This document shows, piece after piece, positions 12,362-22,699 of a stretch of DNA of 64,000 bases (positions within the stretch are counted from its first letter, which is position 1; the number at the start of each line of letters is the position of its first letter). Made by a program: the position numbers and the translations under genes. This stretch comes from Sweltsa coloradensis. Lineage: Eukaryota > Arthropoda > Insecta > Plecoptera > Chloroperlidae. Location: assembly GCA_024449915.1 (NCBI GenBank), contig JAMZAV010000158.1, positions 682,001 through 746,000 of the forward strand. The letters run 5' to 3'. The notes below the pieces were generated by a model, which was not told where the DNA came from, made no database searches, and worked only from the letters and a program-made list of their open reading frames with translations.

Positions 12362-13323
12362 CTGTAAGGTGGAAACAATACACACTATTGTATATTGTAT
12401 TCCAAGAATCGATCGGGCTTAGGCAACGAGACCAAATTTGCTGAACGTTGACACAAAATTAACATCTTATTCGGCTGAACCTGTCCCGCATACAAAAATT
12501 ATTATTTCAATCTGAGTTTTCCTCGAAGGTTTCAATTATTTTCAAGATGAGATAGAATAGTTTTCTTCTCTGTATCCCTATTTTATATTTTGTAATAATT
12601 TCTTAGGTAGAAACATGCCCAGTGAGCAGTGATAACCTGGTCTAACTAAGTGAGTGTGTGAGAGAGAGCTCCATGCCATCTGCTATACCCCTATAGGTTC
12701 TGTTGTATGTGCTAAATCATGTGTTCACCATAGTTCAGAGATAAAATATAATCGTACGTTATTAGTTGCTTGTTGCAACTGCATCAATGTTTCCCCACCA
12801 TGTCCGACATGATAATAATATTTATAGTACCGTGCCCTGTAAAAAGTCTGAACAACGATATTCGATTCATGCCTCTCTCGTCTCATTCAATACGGATCTG
12901 TAGGAGACTTTGCCCCTCAGACGACCCCGACCACTCTTGGGTCAGAGGTCACGCCGAAGAATGGTTGTAATCCGAATATCCCACCACTGATAACCTCTTG
13001 TAATAATGACTGCGACTTAACAAAACGCGTATTGTTTTCGATATCGTAGTGAGATGGTTTCTCTTCGTTATGTAAGCTTTGAGGAAGAGAGTTTTCATTG
13101 TTGCAGCTTGATTAAATATTTTACATTTTACCTTAAAAACGCGTAATTTGAAAACTCAAAATTCAACAAGGATAAATTGAAAGCAATTATATATATTTCT
13201 TCAAATATAATCATTGAAAATCATAAGAAGAGGGAGGAGAAAAACAGAAAAAAATTGGGAAACTTACATATTTTTTCGTGAAAATAGTATGCCACGTAGG
13301 AAAACGTGATATCTATGTCATAA

Positions 13324-13440
13324 AAAACGTATTTAGAGTCTCCCACTCAGTCATATAGGCCTATAACTGATTTTTAGTGGGGGACAGAAAACCAACGCGA
13401 CCAAGCCAACCCTGTAGGCTCCGACGCAATCGACGAGTGA
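13324..13440 (-). repeat. Repeat family B (retroposon-like)
   Basis: Closest relative of the 12053 copy: AAAAAACGTATTTAGAGTCT, CCCACTCAG paired with AGTGGGGGAC as a hairpin, then CCAAGCCAACCCTGTAGG and CGACGCAATCGACGA. Same orientation, about 1.2 kb away. A TATAGGCCTATA insertion interrupts its hairpin loop. Confidence 0.78.
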
Positions 13441-13674
13441 GCCATAACCAACCAAAGATCGATATTTAAAAAAAAGAAAATATAACAATCAGTGGTATGG
13501 ACAGTGCGAACACCCGCGGATCAACGCCAGAATCAACAATGCAGATTCAAAACAACTTTAAAATTTATTATGTGCCTCGTTGCTAGGACGGCTTCAAAGG
13601 AACCGTTTGCAAATTCCTAAGACAAGAACTGACGGACCTAAGTCCAAATCAGAAGTAAAAAAACTTCTCACTTA

Positions 13675-13745
13675 AACGGGACTCGAATCCTGAACCTTCT
13701 GCTTTGGAAGCAGGTAGGCTAAACACAAGGCCAACGAGCCACACA
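13675..13745 (-). repeat. tRNA-like sequence (SINE head or tRNA relic)
   Basis: The minus strand has a B-box-like GGATTCGAGTCC, an anticodon-arm-like CTGCTTCCAAAGCAG (loop TTCCAAA; anticodon would be CCA) and an A-box-like region. The acceptor stem does not close (5' GGCTCGT has no 3' partner) and the T stem is mismatched, so it is not a working tRNA gene. Confidence 0.55.
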
Positions 13746-14654
13746 AACAAGATCAGCGAGATATTGTATTTGTACACTATTAGAAAGTTCCATGTAACAA
13801 AGGGGGCTTATTTCTGTGTGTGTGTGACAAAAGTCAACACTATTAAATAGAAAATAGCAGAGGCTGCACAGCGATAGTAGAACTATGGTAGATACCGGTC
13901 TTGCTAGATCCAGCCTCTTCGCTTGCTAGTCTGATTGTGATTCAGGACCTCAATAAGGATATTAATAATGGATCGAACGCGGCCGGGCACTTTGTTCTCT
14001 GCGGACGAGATCTGAATAACTTTGCACACAATATCCCTGATTCCAGCCAGGAGCTTTGATAGCCTGAATCCAGTGTGACACTGCGTCTCGGTGAATATTC
14101 CACGTTTTGGAAAATAGCAAAGGAAACTTTAGTTAGAAGTATAATGCAAGTCCCCGGAGAATTGTGAATAATTCACTGTGCTAGCAAACCACCGCGCAGT
14201 GTCTCTCTTTGTCTGGCCCATGTTGTTCCCGGCCCAGGGATGTACAACAATGAGGACCACGTTGACAATCTGTTGCTCGTGACGGGGGAGTCTAGGGTGT
14301 AGCACCCTTTCAAGCCGGCCAAGTTCTTATCTCCGCGCCCCAAACCCTCCCCTTCGTTCTGTAATCCTGGCAATACGGCTGACCTCCAGACACTACATCC
14401 TACTGGGTTTTCTTACAGAGAACCTACACAATGGGAGGGCACAACTAAAAGAAGATATAAAGTTGAGACAACGAACATCATACTGTGGCAGAAATACGTC
14501 GTTCAGGGAAAAGTAAACAGAAAAGTCAGAAGAGGGTGACAGATAGATGGGGGATAGTACACAGCTGGGTATAAAAATTAAAAAATAATACCGTAATCGT
14601 GATAGACCTTGTTGTTAACCATTACAGTAGGCATTTGTTATAACAATTTTAAGA

Positions 14655-14880
14655 TTTCGTAGTAAATCTGGCCGACAGGCCAGGCGTGACGAGCGAGACT
14701 CAGATACGGGAGGTACCGGGTTCGTTGTCAGTCACCGTCAATCTTAAATTAACGCTTTTTCAGTCTTTATTGCGAATGCAAGGGATAGAGTTCTTGGACA
14801 ACTACTCTAGCTCCGAAATATCTATTTAGACACATGAAGAGGGGCATGAATTTTATCCTGTGCATTTAGAAAAGTTTAGT
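14655..14880 (+). mobile_element. tRNA-derived SINE, plus orientation
   Basis: A decayed tRNA-like head (GAGCGAGACTCAGATACGGG, B-box-like CCGGGTTCG) is followed by a body with TGCGAATGCA and GAAGAGGGGCATGAATTTTA...CCTG. The reverse complement of 15025-15275 has the same order of blocks. The two copies point at each other, tails facing, about 150 bp apart. Confidence 0.68.
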
Positions 14881-15024
14881 AAACCTGTCCAGCTACAACT
14901 TACCGCGATCCAGCGGATGTAAAATGAAGTGGGGGGGCAATTCTGAAAAGGATTGTCTAAGGTCAATCCCAGCAGTCACATCTTGACTGAGGGCAACTTT
15001 GGAAAACGCTTCAGGCAATATAAT

Positions 15025-15275
15025 TTTTTTGTAGGAAGTCTGCCCAGGATGCAATTTATGCCCCTCTTCAAGTGTCTATCCGTAGGTATGTTGCGGATAG
15101 TATTGTGAAGGGATATCCGAGGGCTGTTTAAGAGGACTCAATCACATGCATTCGCATTAACGACTGAGGAAAACCTCGGAGAATCTTCAGTCAGGATTGC
15201 CGGACTCGACGGGATTTGAACCCGGGACCTCCCGAATCAGAGTCAAGCGCTTAACGCTCGAGCCAATACTGTCGG
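15025..15275 (-). mobile_element. tRNA-derived SINE, minus orientation
   Basis: The minus strand has a good tRNA-like head: GTTAAGCGCTTGACTCTGAT, then GGTCCCGGGTTCAAATCCCG (B box). The body has TTAATGCGAATGCATGTGAT, and the tail has GAAGAGGGGCATAAATTGCA, CCTGGGCAGACTTCCTAC and a short A run. It is better preserved than its convergent partner at 14655-14880. A related tail fragment occurs at 63140-63190. Confidence 0.75.
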
Positions 15276-15282
15276 AACGCTT

Positions 15283-15332
15283 CAGTCACGATTGCTGGCC
15301 GAGGATACGAACCAGCGACCTACCGTATTGGA
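15283..15332 (-). repeat. tRNA T-arm-like fragment
   Basis: The minus strand reads GGTAGGTCGCTGGTTCGTAT then CCTCGGCC, a T-arm with B box, next to the head of the 15025-15275 SINE. It may be a truncated second SINE or a dimeric head. Confidence 0.45.
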
Positions 15333-15659
15333 TTCTCGCAAGCAATGCAATATCTTCGTATATCTGAAGACGTTTTGTTTCCGCAAAACGGGAAATTTAA
15401 CGAAATGCAAGTATTGTTTATTTTAAATTTCCCTGAACTCTCCTCTCCCTTATACGCCTACGGGCACCTACTTGTCTCGCTCAACTTGGCCACGTCTTTG
15501 TCTCCCCTGCCTTGCCCTCTCCGACGTCGGCACCCACCCAAACCAAGTGCATTATTCACCACTTATGTCAGCTACTTCCCCCCCCCCAACCCTGCTGACC
15601 CCTGCCTTGTTATGCAACCCGCACACCAGTTTCCTCCTCCCGTATTGATGCGATGCACT

Positions 15660-16628
15660 TTGCTTGTCCAGACACTGGTGTTCATGTGCTACACTATCAC
15701 TACCCTACATTCCATCTGAACAGGTAATCTACAACATCCCTCGCCCCAGCCGGGACTTTGCTTGTCCGACGGTGTTCATATGCTACACTACCACTACACT
15801 CCATTCTATCGAACAGGTAATCTACAAATCCCTCGCCCCAGCCCCCGGGACTCTGCTTGTCCCGACGGTGTTCACGTGCTACACTATCACTACCCTCCAT
15901 TCCATCTGAACAGGTAATCCCACAACATCCCTCGCCCCAGCCGGGACTTTCTTGTCCAGACGGTGTTTATGTGCTACACTATCACTCCCCTCCATTCCCT
16001 CTGAAAAAGGTATCTACAACATCCCTCGCCCCAGCCGGGACTTTGCTTGTCCCCGACCCCTGGTGGTTCATGTGCTACACTATCACTACCCCCATTCCAT
16101 CTGAACCCGGTAATCTACAACATCCCTCGCCCCAGCCGGGACTTTGCTTGTCCAGACACTGGTGTTCATGTGCTACACTATCACTACCCTCCATTCCATC
16201 TGAACAGGTAATCTACAACATCCCTCGCCCCAGCCGGGACTTTGCTTGTCCAGGGCGGTGTTCACGTGCTACACTTTTCACTACCCTCCATTCCATCTGA
16301 ACAGGTAATCTACAACATCCCTCGCCCCAGCCGGGACTTTGCTTGTCCAGACACTGGTGTTCATGTGCTACACTATCACTACCCTCCATTCCATCTGAAC
16401 AGGTAATCTACAACATCCCTCGCCCCAGCCGGGACTTTGCTTGTCCAGACGGTGTTCATGTGCTACACTATCACTACCCTCCATTCCATCTGAACAGGTA
16501 ATCTACAACATCCCTCGCCCCAGCCGGGACTTTTTCTTGTCCAGACGGGGTTCACGTGCTACACTATCACTACCCTCCATTCCATCTGAACAGGTAATCT
16601 ACAACATCCCTCGCCCCAGCCGGGACTG
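15660..16628. repeat. Minisatellite, about ten copies of a ~97-bp unit
   Basis: The anchor TGCTACACTATCACTACCC recurs near 15685, 15777, 15872, 15968, 16070, 16167, 16263, 16360, 16457 and 16553. Spacing is 92-102 bp because of small indels. Each unit also has CCATTCCATCTGAACAGGTA, ATCTACAACATCCCTCGCCC and CAGCCGGGACTTTGCTTGTC. The repeated CAG|GTAATC looks like a splice donor, but on the strand opposite to SoxD. Open frames across the array (up to 147 codons) are a by-product of near-96-bp units and shift with the indels; I do not call them genes. Confidence 0.96.
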
Positions 16629-16821
16629 ACAAAGAGTTGTTCTTGTTATCAAGTACTTGGAGTCGGTACACATAGGATCGATTCTTGCCACTGTCGAGAA
16701 TAGTTTAACTATTGGGCATTATTTGCCAATATATCCAATCGCCAAAAGGTGGTCTACATGCAATTAAGTTTTATTAAAATATTTAATTTTATTGATAATT
16801 TAAATAAAGTACTATATTACC

Positions 16822-17443
16822 TTAAGGCTATTCGACCGCGTTTTTCTATTTTCCGAAATATGCTACCAAGTCAAAATATAGTGAATGGCTTTGAAATCTG
16901 GCTCTATTAGAAAATCAAAACTTTTATTAAATATTTTCTGAACGGGCACACGGCAAATATCGCCTCTTCAAAATAATTTCCAACTTCAATTAGCCCAAGC
17001 ACACTATTCAACGTAGGTAGTTGTGTTTTTGTGGCATTAATTTTCAACTGGTTTTCTAGAGGCTGAGAGAAAAAGTTTTTTAAACAATTGTCTTTCCTGT
17101 GAATTTGTTCCTTTGGCAATATTTTATACCGATTTGTACCGCCAAACAAAAACATTCGCAGGAAAGACAATTGTTTAAAAAACATTTTTTCTCTCAGTCA
17201 GCCTCTCGTAAACCAGATGAAAATTAATGTTACAAAAACACAACTACCTACGTTGAATGGTGTGTGCTTGGGCGAATAGAAGTTCGAAATTATTTTGAAG
17301 AGGCGATATTTGCCGTGTGCCGGATCAGAAAAATTAGGGGAAAAAAATGATTTTCTAAAAGAGCCATGTTTCAAAGCCATTCACTATATTTTGACTTAGT
17401 AGCATATTTGGGAAAATAGAAAAACGCGGTTGAATAGCCTTAA
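16822..17443. mobile_element. Foldback/MITE element flanked by TTAA
   Basis: Arms 16826-17101 and about 17157-17439 are near-perfect inverted copies around a ~55-bp spacer. Outermost bases are GGCTATTCGACCGCG and CGCGGTTGAATAGCC. TTAA sits immediately outside both ends (16822-16825, 17440-17443), fitting a TTAA-target superfamily such as piggyBac or Kolobok. No transposase. The arms differ by scattered substitutions and short indels. Open frames of 60-92 codons inside it are artefacts of the inverted repeat. Confidence 0.88.
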
Positions 17444-18288
17444 CTTAATTTGTGGATAAAATTAATATAAGTGGGCTGTGGGTGATCTTACGAACTAATT
17501 GAAGTTGATAGCCAATAAAAGCAGTAACCGTATGTTTTATAAAATAAATACGCATCTTAATTAAGAAAATGGGGCGCAAATTTTCCACCACTCACAAAGT
17601 AAGAGAATTGTTTAAAATTGGAAAACTGTTTTAGGTTAATATAAATAACTTTTCAGAAAGTTATACAAGGTAGATGCCATTATGTGGGTATGATATCACT
17701 AATTTGTTGTGGCTTTTTTACACAAACGAAATTAACAATGTGATGTGATACAACTAAAAGATAACATTAAAATGTATAGAACCGGATGTGATAGATTGGA
17801 CCATTTTTTTTCTTTCTTTATCATAAACTAGCGAGTTTCCATTCCTACAAGATTACTGATTTATGACAATAATAATTGCGCACTACTTATTTTTCAACCA
17901 ATAATTAGATGCATTATCATGAATGGCCCTCATGTGTGGTCAAAGATCAATAGTAACATCCAAGTATTTATAAAATAATTTTAAGATAACAGCGAAACAA
18001 GAGAAAAAACAAGTACAGACACACACACCAATGGTGATTGTCACATCAATCCGCCAATCAGGCGAGATAGAGCAGCGATGGTGATGAACTGTAGAAGAAA
18101 TCGTTTGGAGGTTCAAGGAAACACGAGTACTGCGCACATTGTGTTCGGCTAGTAAAAACCTCGGGAGGTTTCGTCATCTTTCGTCGGGGCTCGGCTCGGT
18201 AGGTTTAATAGTTTTTATAGCATTGATTCAGGTCCAGACATCGCACTCTGATCTGATCAGTTTTTATAAATGAACAGGATACTTTACA

Positions 18289-18316
18289 CAAATAAATAAA
18301 TAAATAAATAAATAAA

Positions 18317-18360
<44 letters not shown>

Positions 18361-18411
18361 GTTAGTAAGTAAGTAAAGTTAGTAAGTAAGCAAGTAAGTA
18401 AAGTAAGTAAG

Positions 18412-18463
<52 letters not shown>

Positions 18464-18495
18464 GAAAGAAAGAAAGAAAGAAACAAACAAACAAA
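18289..18495. repeat. Compound tetranucleotide microsatellite
   Basis: Successive blocks of AAAT, AAGT (by far the longest, broken by AAAGTT), AAAG and AAAC repeats. The minus-strand frame reads Leu-Leu-Thr-Tyr repeats and is not a gene. Confidence 0.98.
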
Positions 18496-18850
18496 TTATC
18501 ATCAATTCACGGTGACCTTGTGACGTCGAACCTTTTTTTTTGATTTCCCATACGTCTCGGTTCCACCGTACGCCCCCTCGCAGGCACCACCATTTTAATC
18601 ATAGGTCGATTATCTTCATTTACTTTGTTAATACCCGTCTTTTCCGTACAAATTAACTTCTTGGGTTTTTTGTGCGCGATCTCTAGGTTCTAATTTCGCA
18701 TTTCGGTCATACCCAGCACATTTTTTGCCCCTTTTTCTAAAATTATATTACTTTGTATTGATGTAAGTAATACTTTTGTTATGAATTATAATATTTCGCT
18801 CTCAAAATATTTTTAAACTAAAGATCTCTTCCACGTTTAAATACTTTTAT

Positions 18851-19635
18851 TGGATGAGCGTAGCGAGCGTAGCGAGCGAAGCGAAGATTCCATTTCACTA
18901 CACTGGAGAAAAAAATCCGGAATGTTTTTTTTTTTTTTTTTTCTTTTTTTTTCTGTATTATTGTGTGTTTGTCAGCACGATTCCGGCTAAACCGATACTC
19001 CAATTGCGATGAAATTTTATGGAGGCCTTTGAAATCTCTGAACTTAGAACTGCCACGTTTTTGAGCGCAATCGAAAAATTATTTCTCATGAAAATCGCAA
19101 TTTTACGATTTTTTTCGATTTTTTAAAAATTTCTTTGACTTATAACACCTACATGCTTTATCCGATTTTAATGATTTTTTCACAGAACCATAATTTTATG
19201 AATTAAGATACTCGTGTGAAATTTGAGCGCAATCGAAAAATTATTTCTCATGAAAATCGAAATTTTACGGGTTTTTTCTTTTTTTAAACAATTCTTTGAC
19301 TTTTAACACCTACATGCTTTAACCGATTGTAATAATTTTTTCACACAACCTTAAATTTATGAATTAATATATTCGTGTGAAATTTGAGCGCAATCGAATA
19401 ATTATTTCTTATGAAAAACGCAATTTTACGATTTTTTTCTTTTTTAAAATTACGATTAATTAAAAAAATTAAAAATTAAAGTTTATTTTTTATTTAATTT
19501 AAATTAATTTTAAAAAAATCTTCAACTTTGTAATGATTTTTTCACAGAACAACAGAAAATCCGCATAACACATGGCAGCTCAATGCACCAATTACGCTCA
19601 TCCAACAACGCGGCGGGACTTAAGCGTTTTCCTAG
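18851..19635 (+). mobile_element. Helentron-like element (family A), most complete copy
   Basis: The left end after TTTTAT is TGGATGAGCGTAGCGAGCG. The body has the CCGGAATG + T-tract, the GATTCCGGCTAAACCGATAC block and three successive GAAATTTGAGCGCAATCGAA blocks. Near the right end are TACGCTCATCCAA (inverse of the 5' end), hairpin AACGC-N12-GCGTT and terminus TTTTCCTAG at 19635, followed by T. There is no target duplication; insertion appears to be between T and T. Those traits together are typical of Helentron/Helitron2 non-autonomous elements. No open frame for a Rep/helicase. Confidence 0.75.
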
Positions 19636-19778
19636 TAATGATATGTTACCCACAGAGGTAACGAAACGTCGAAGTATGTACAATGTTTACTCGACGGGGC
19701 GAAATAACCCGAATATCATACACCTTTGATTTAATATTACGGGCCGCGAAAGTTTAACATGTGAATTACCAAGTTAAT

Positions 19779-20642
19779 TGAACGAGTGAGCGTAGCGAAT
19801 GGAGTGATCTCCATTCGACTTAAACGGTCCTTATTGTTTTTCTGCGTGCGTGCGTGTGTGTACGTTGAAAATCAGCCGAATCGCTAAACAGATTGCGCTG
19901 AAATTTTAAACAGACATCCGGTACGAGTTAATTGAGATCTGCTAACAAAATCAGCAAGATTCATTGCGATTTAAACCTACAAGAAATAATAAACTGAAAA
20001 ATAGACTTCCAATGTTTAGAAATTATTTTAACGACAATGTTTTAGATTTTGAAAAGATATTTTTTGTTTGTTATATTTACCTGGCTGTGAAATGCCGTGC
20101 CCATGCATACGTCAAGTTACCCCCAAATTCCGCTCGTAGATTGAGTAAACCTTGCAATATTTTCACGTATTTCGTCCTGGCTATGTTTACCATAGTAGGC
20201 CCTATTGCCACAGATGATGGACTACACTGCGTTATATGCATTTCAAAACATGTTTAATTATTTTTGAAATACAATCTAGAAATTACAAAATCTTTCCCGA
20301 CCAGGGGATTGAACCCACTTCTTTCACATTTCGGCTACAAGGGCGCCTTAGCCAACTAGACTAGGGAAACGCCAAAGTCGTAGTTAGACGAGTGAGCGAG
20401 TCATGTGGTGAGTACCCGGGAACATTTGCATTTAAGTTTGATAATTATATTCGTATAAATAATAGTTTTTTAAAGTTTAGTTGGTATACGGGGACGGGCG
20501 CGTCAACTGTAAAGTCATAATGCGCCTCTCTAGCCTATGATAGGCTAGGTAGGCCTAAGGTAGGGGGAAGAAAAGTAATGAAATCGCGTTCTCAACACAT
20601 AGCTCACTCACTCGTTTAACAACGACTTTGGCGTTTCCCTAG
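19779..20642 (+). mobile_element. Helentron-like element, divergent family E
   Basis: The 5' end TGAACGAGTGAGCGTAGCG is mirrored by CTCACTCGTTTAACAACGAC near the 3' end, with 3' hairpin AACGAC...GCGTT and terminus CCCTAG at 20642, followed by T. Its interior shares only the general plan of family A (a CAGCCGAATCGC...GATTGCGCTGAAATTTTAAA block). A second, inverted 3' terminus (CTAGGGAAACGCCAAAGTCG) lies inside at 20361-20403, so 20361-20642 has two outward-facing 3' ends. Confidence 0.65.
20298..20360 (-). repeat. tRNA-like sequence abutting a Helentron-like 3' end
   Basis: The minus strand has a strong A box (TAGTCTAGTTGGCTAAGGCG) and B box (GGGTTCAATCCC), and TTTCCC / GGGAAA can pair across the ends. 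The anticodon and T stems are disrupted, so I call it a tRNA relic or SINE head rather than a tRNA gene. Its 5' side merges with the inverted 3' terminus at 20361. Confidence 0.55.
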
Positions 20643-21949
20643 TATTACATAATGTTATATGGCACTGTCATTAACTCATGGTTTAGTGGGCATAACATAT
20701 TCAGTTGTTTGATACATGTTGTTGATGTTTTTTTTTATGGTTTTGCAATAATTTGGATGCCAAGAAACTTTCCACTTTTTAAGCAATTTTTATAATATGC
20801 ATACTTTTTTGTGTCCTCTTAAAATAATGTGATTGTTTCTCATCTGATCATCTAAGAATAGAAGATGTCTCCCCATGTAATTGTATTAGAGACCGTACGG
20901 TAGACTCCCGGAGGTAAGTGAATTACGCAGCGCAAACATGCAGCCAACAAACTGGCTGGCTGTTCTCTCCTGCCGAGTCTGACGCACAACACTTTATTGA
21001 ATCCCACGTCGATCGCTTATTGAGAATCAAATCTGATTATTTATTGCCATATTGGCTCTCTGCTGCTGCAACCTACAGCCATACAGAAGAAGCATTTCCG
21101 TTTCCTCTTCGTCGACATAACGAGCTTCTAATCTCATTGTCAGACCAAACAAACAGATTTGTGGCGGTAAACACCCGTTTCATCGTTGAAAAACCTTCTG
21201 CTTGCTTGTTTGCTGAAGTGAGCAGGTTAGCATACAATAACATTTCCCAGCCGCAAATATAAAGATTATTCAAAGTAAGAGTTTACCTTTTTTGATATAA
21301 ATTGAGCGTTTCCTTCATAGTCATTTAAAGTTCCTCCATCACCATCAGAGGCACTAAAAGGCCAGGGTTCCATATCCGCCACCCACAATTCTAACAGAAA
21401 GTTTAATCAACGGGCATTGGACATTCTCCACACAACTAACTACCTTAGGCCCTAACTCCAACTCCAAAATACCTTGTTGGACACGTGAAGATGTTCATTC
21501 AATTGACCCAGGACACAAACCCACGTGAAATTATATTTTTGCCAATGGTTTGCCGATATATGATTGATCCCCCCCCCCCCCCCGGGTTTAAAATCTTGAG
21601 AAAAAGTCATGAAAATGACGAAACACTGAGTGAACTGAGCAAACCTCTTCATCGCGCTTAGCCTAGTTTACACCGCGCCTAATTGTAAGTAAAACAATGC
21701 TAATTTTTTGCAGGAAATTTACACGAGGGCAAAATGTGTGTCCCTCTTCAGGGGAAGGTCTATATTTGGTAGAGAAGGCACGATCGATTGTGTATGCAAT
21801 ATACTAGTCACTGCAGACCGTATTTTGATTTTGCATTTTGTTTGCATTTGGCCTCGCAAACAAACACTGAGGTGCATAAGTAATATAATGTGTGTTGTAC
21901 TTGTATTGTATATGAAGTAAAATACAGTAAATAAAATAACAATGGTTAC

Positions 21950-22593
21950 CTGGCTTTGCTAGTGGGTGTGCTCGCTGGAGTCGGCCTCTTCTCTTCTTTA
22001 CTGTTGTTGCTGATGTGCATCTTGGAGGTTAGTCTCTTCAAGACGTCGTCCATGGTCCTCTTGGGGGGCACGCCCACCCCACAGCTGTTGTTGTTATTGT
22101 GTGTGACGCTGTTGTTGTTGTTGTGGATGACCTTTGCGTCCGCGCCGGGTGAGGGGGAGGGTGAGGGGGCGCACTCGGGCGACCGCCTCGTGTCCCCCCC
22201 GAAGTATTGTTCGTGTAGCGCGGTGAGTGTGAGCTGGGGGTGGGCGAGGCCGAGGGTCTTCACGGGGGGGATGGGGTTGAACGCGAGGTCGGGCTGTAAC
22301 AGCCGCTGTTTCTTCGAGGAGGGCTCCTGACTGTCGATCTGCAACCCCTCCTCGTGGTCACTATTGGAACACGACGACGCCGTGTCGGAGAGTTTATTGT
22401 ACAGGGTGTTCCGGGGCTCGTCAAGGTCACTCGCGTTGTTACTACTCGACTCTTCAAGGTCGGTGAGGCCGCCGCCGTCGCTGCCGCCTCCGCGCGTCGT
22501 CGCCGTCAGAGAGGTCAGACCGCAGGCGTCCTCGTCCGTCGCGACGCCACCCTCCTGAAGCTTCGTCGGCGGAGACTTCCGCTTCGAAGACAT
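21950..22593 (-). CDS. SoxD: SoxD-class transcription factor, first coding exon
   Basis: Codes residues 1-214. The start chosen is ATG at 22593, four bases after a clear acceptor (CCTTCTCCGTTTCAG|AAACATG); the frame remains open upstream but that part is intron. The N-terminus MSSKRKSPP matches MSSKR at the start of the common region in vertebrate SOX5/SOX6, supporting this start. The protein is low-complexity: acidic/Ser-rich at 42-90, Pro/Ser at 139-150 and two Asn runs (158-161, 166-169). MDDVLKRLTSKM (181-192) resembles the LADVVDTLKQRKM segment of vertebrate SoxD. The exon ends at CAG|GTAACC with two bases (AG) of a serine codon, matching the exon at 12361. It is CpG-rich relative to its flanks. 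SoxD proteins are nuclear HMG-box regulators of neural and skeletal differentiation; the HMG box itself is outside the window. Confidence 0.92.
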
Positions 22594-22699
22594 GTTTCTG
22601 AAACGGAGAAGGCGACATTGAAGCATTGTTGTATACACTTTCTTAGGGAAAAAGTATGTGTGATCATTTGAAAAACACAGAGCTCTCATTAACTCCTAT

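Larger units (their letters stand above)
12362..21949 (-). other. SoxD intron between the two coding exons
   Basis: Minus-strand intron of 9,588 bp with donor CAG|GTAACC at 21949 and acceptor TTACAG at 12362. Besides the repeats listed separately it contains a CT/GT-rich stretch near 12648, a 15-base C run at 21569-21583 and a 114-codon open frame at 20918-21262 without recognisable features, which I regard as chance. Confidence 0.85.

Noticed and set aside
13675..13745. tRNA-Trp gene (CCA anticodon loop)
   Set aside because: The acceptor stem does not pair and the T stem is mismatched; it is a tRNA-like relic.
15664..16629. Open frames of 62-147 codons with repeated CATLSLPSIPSEQVI-type peptides
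   Set aside because: They are translations of the ~97-bp minisatellite; unit indels move the frame and both strands are open.
16907..17380. Minus-strand frames of 92 and 60 codons
   Set aside because: They lie in the arms of the foldback element and mirror one another.
18264..18494. 76-codon frame of LLTY repeats
   Set aside because: Pure tetranucleotide microsatellite.
20298..20373. Functional tRNA gene
   Set aside because: Good A and B boxes but disrupted anticodon and T stems, and it is embedded in repeat sequence.
21956..22671. Plus-strand frames of 105-124 codons over the SoxD exon
   Set aside because: Shadows of the GC-rich SoxD coding exon on the opposite strand; the SoxD frame has homology and splice sites.
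22594..22689. Upstream extension of the SoxD frame starting MRALCF
   Set aside because: It crosses a clear polypyrimidine tract and CAG acceptor at 22598, and the SoxD family start MSSKR lies just after it.
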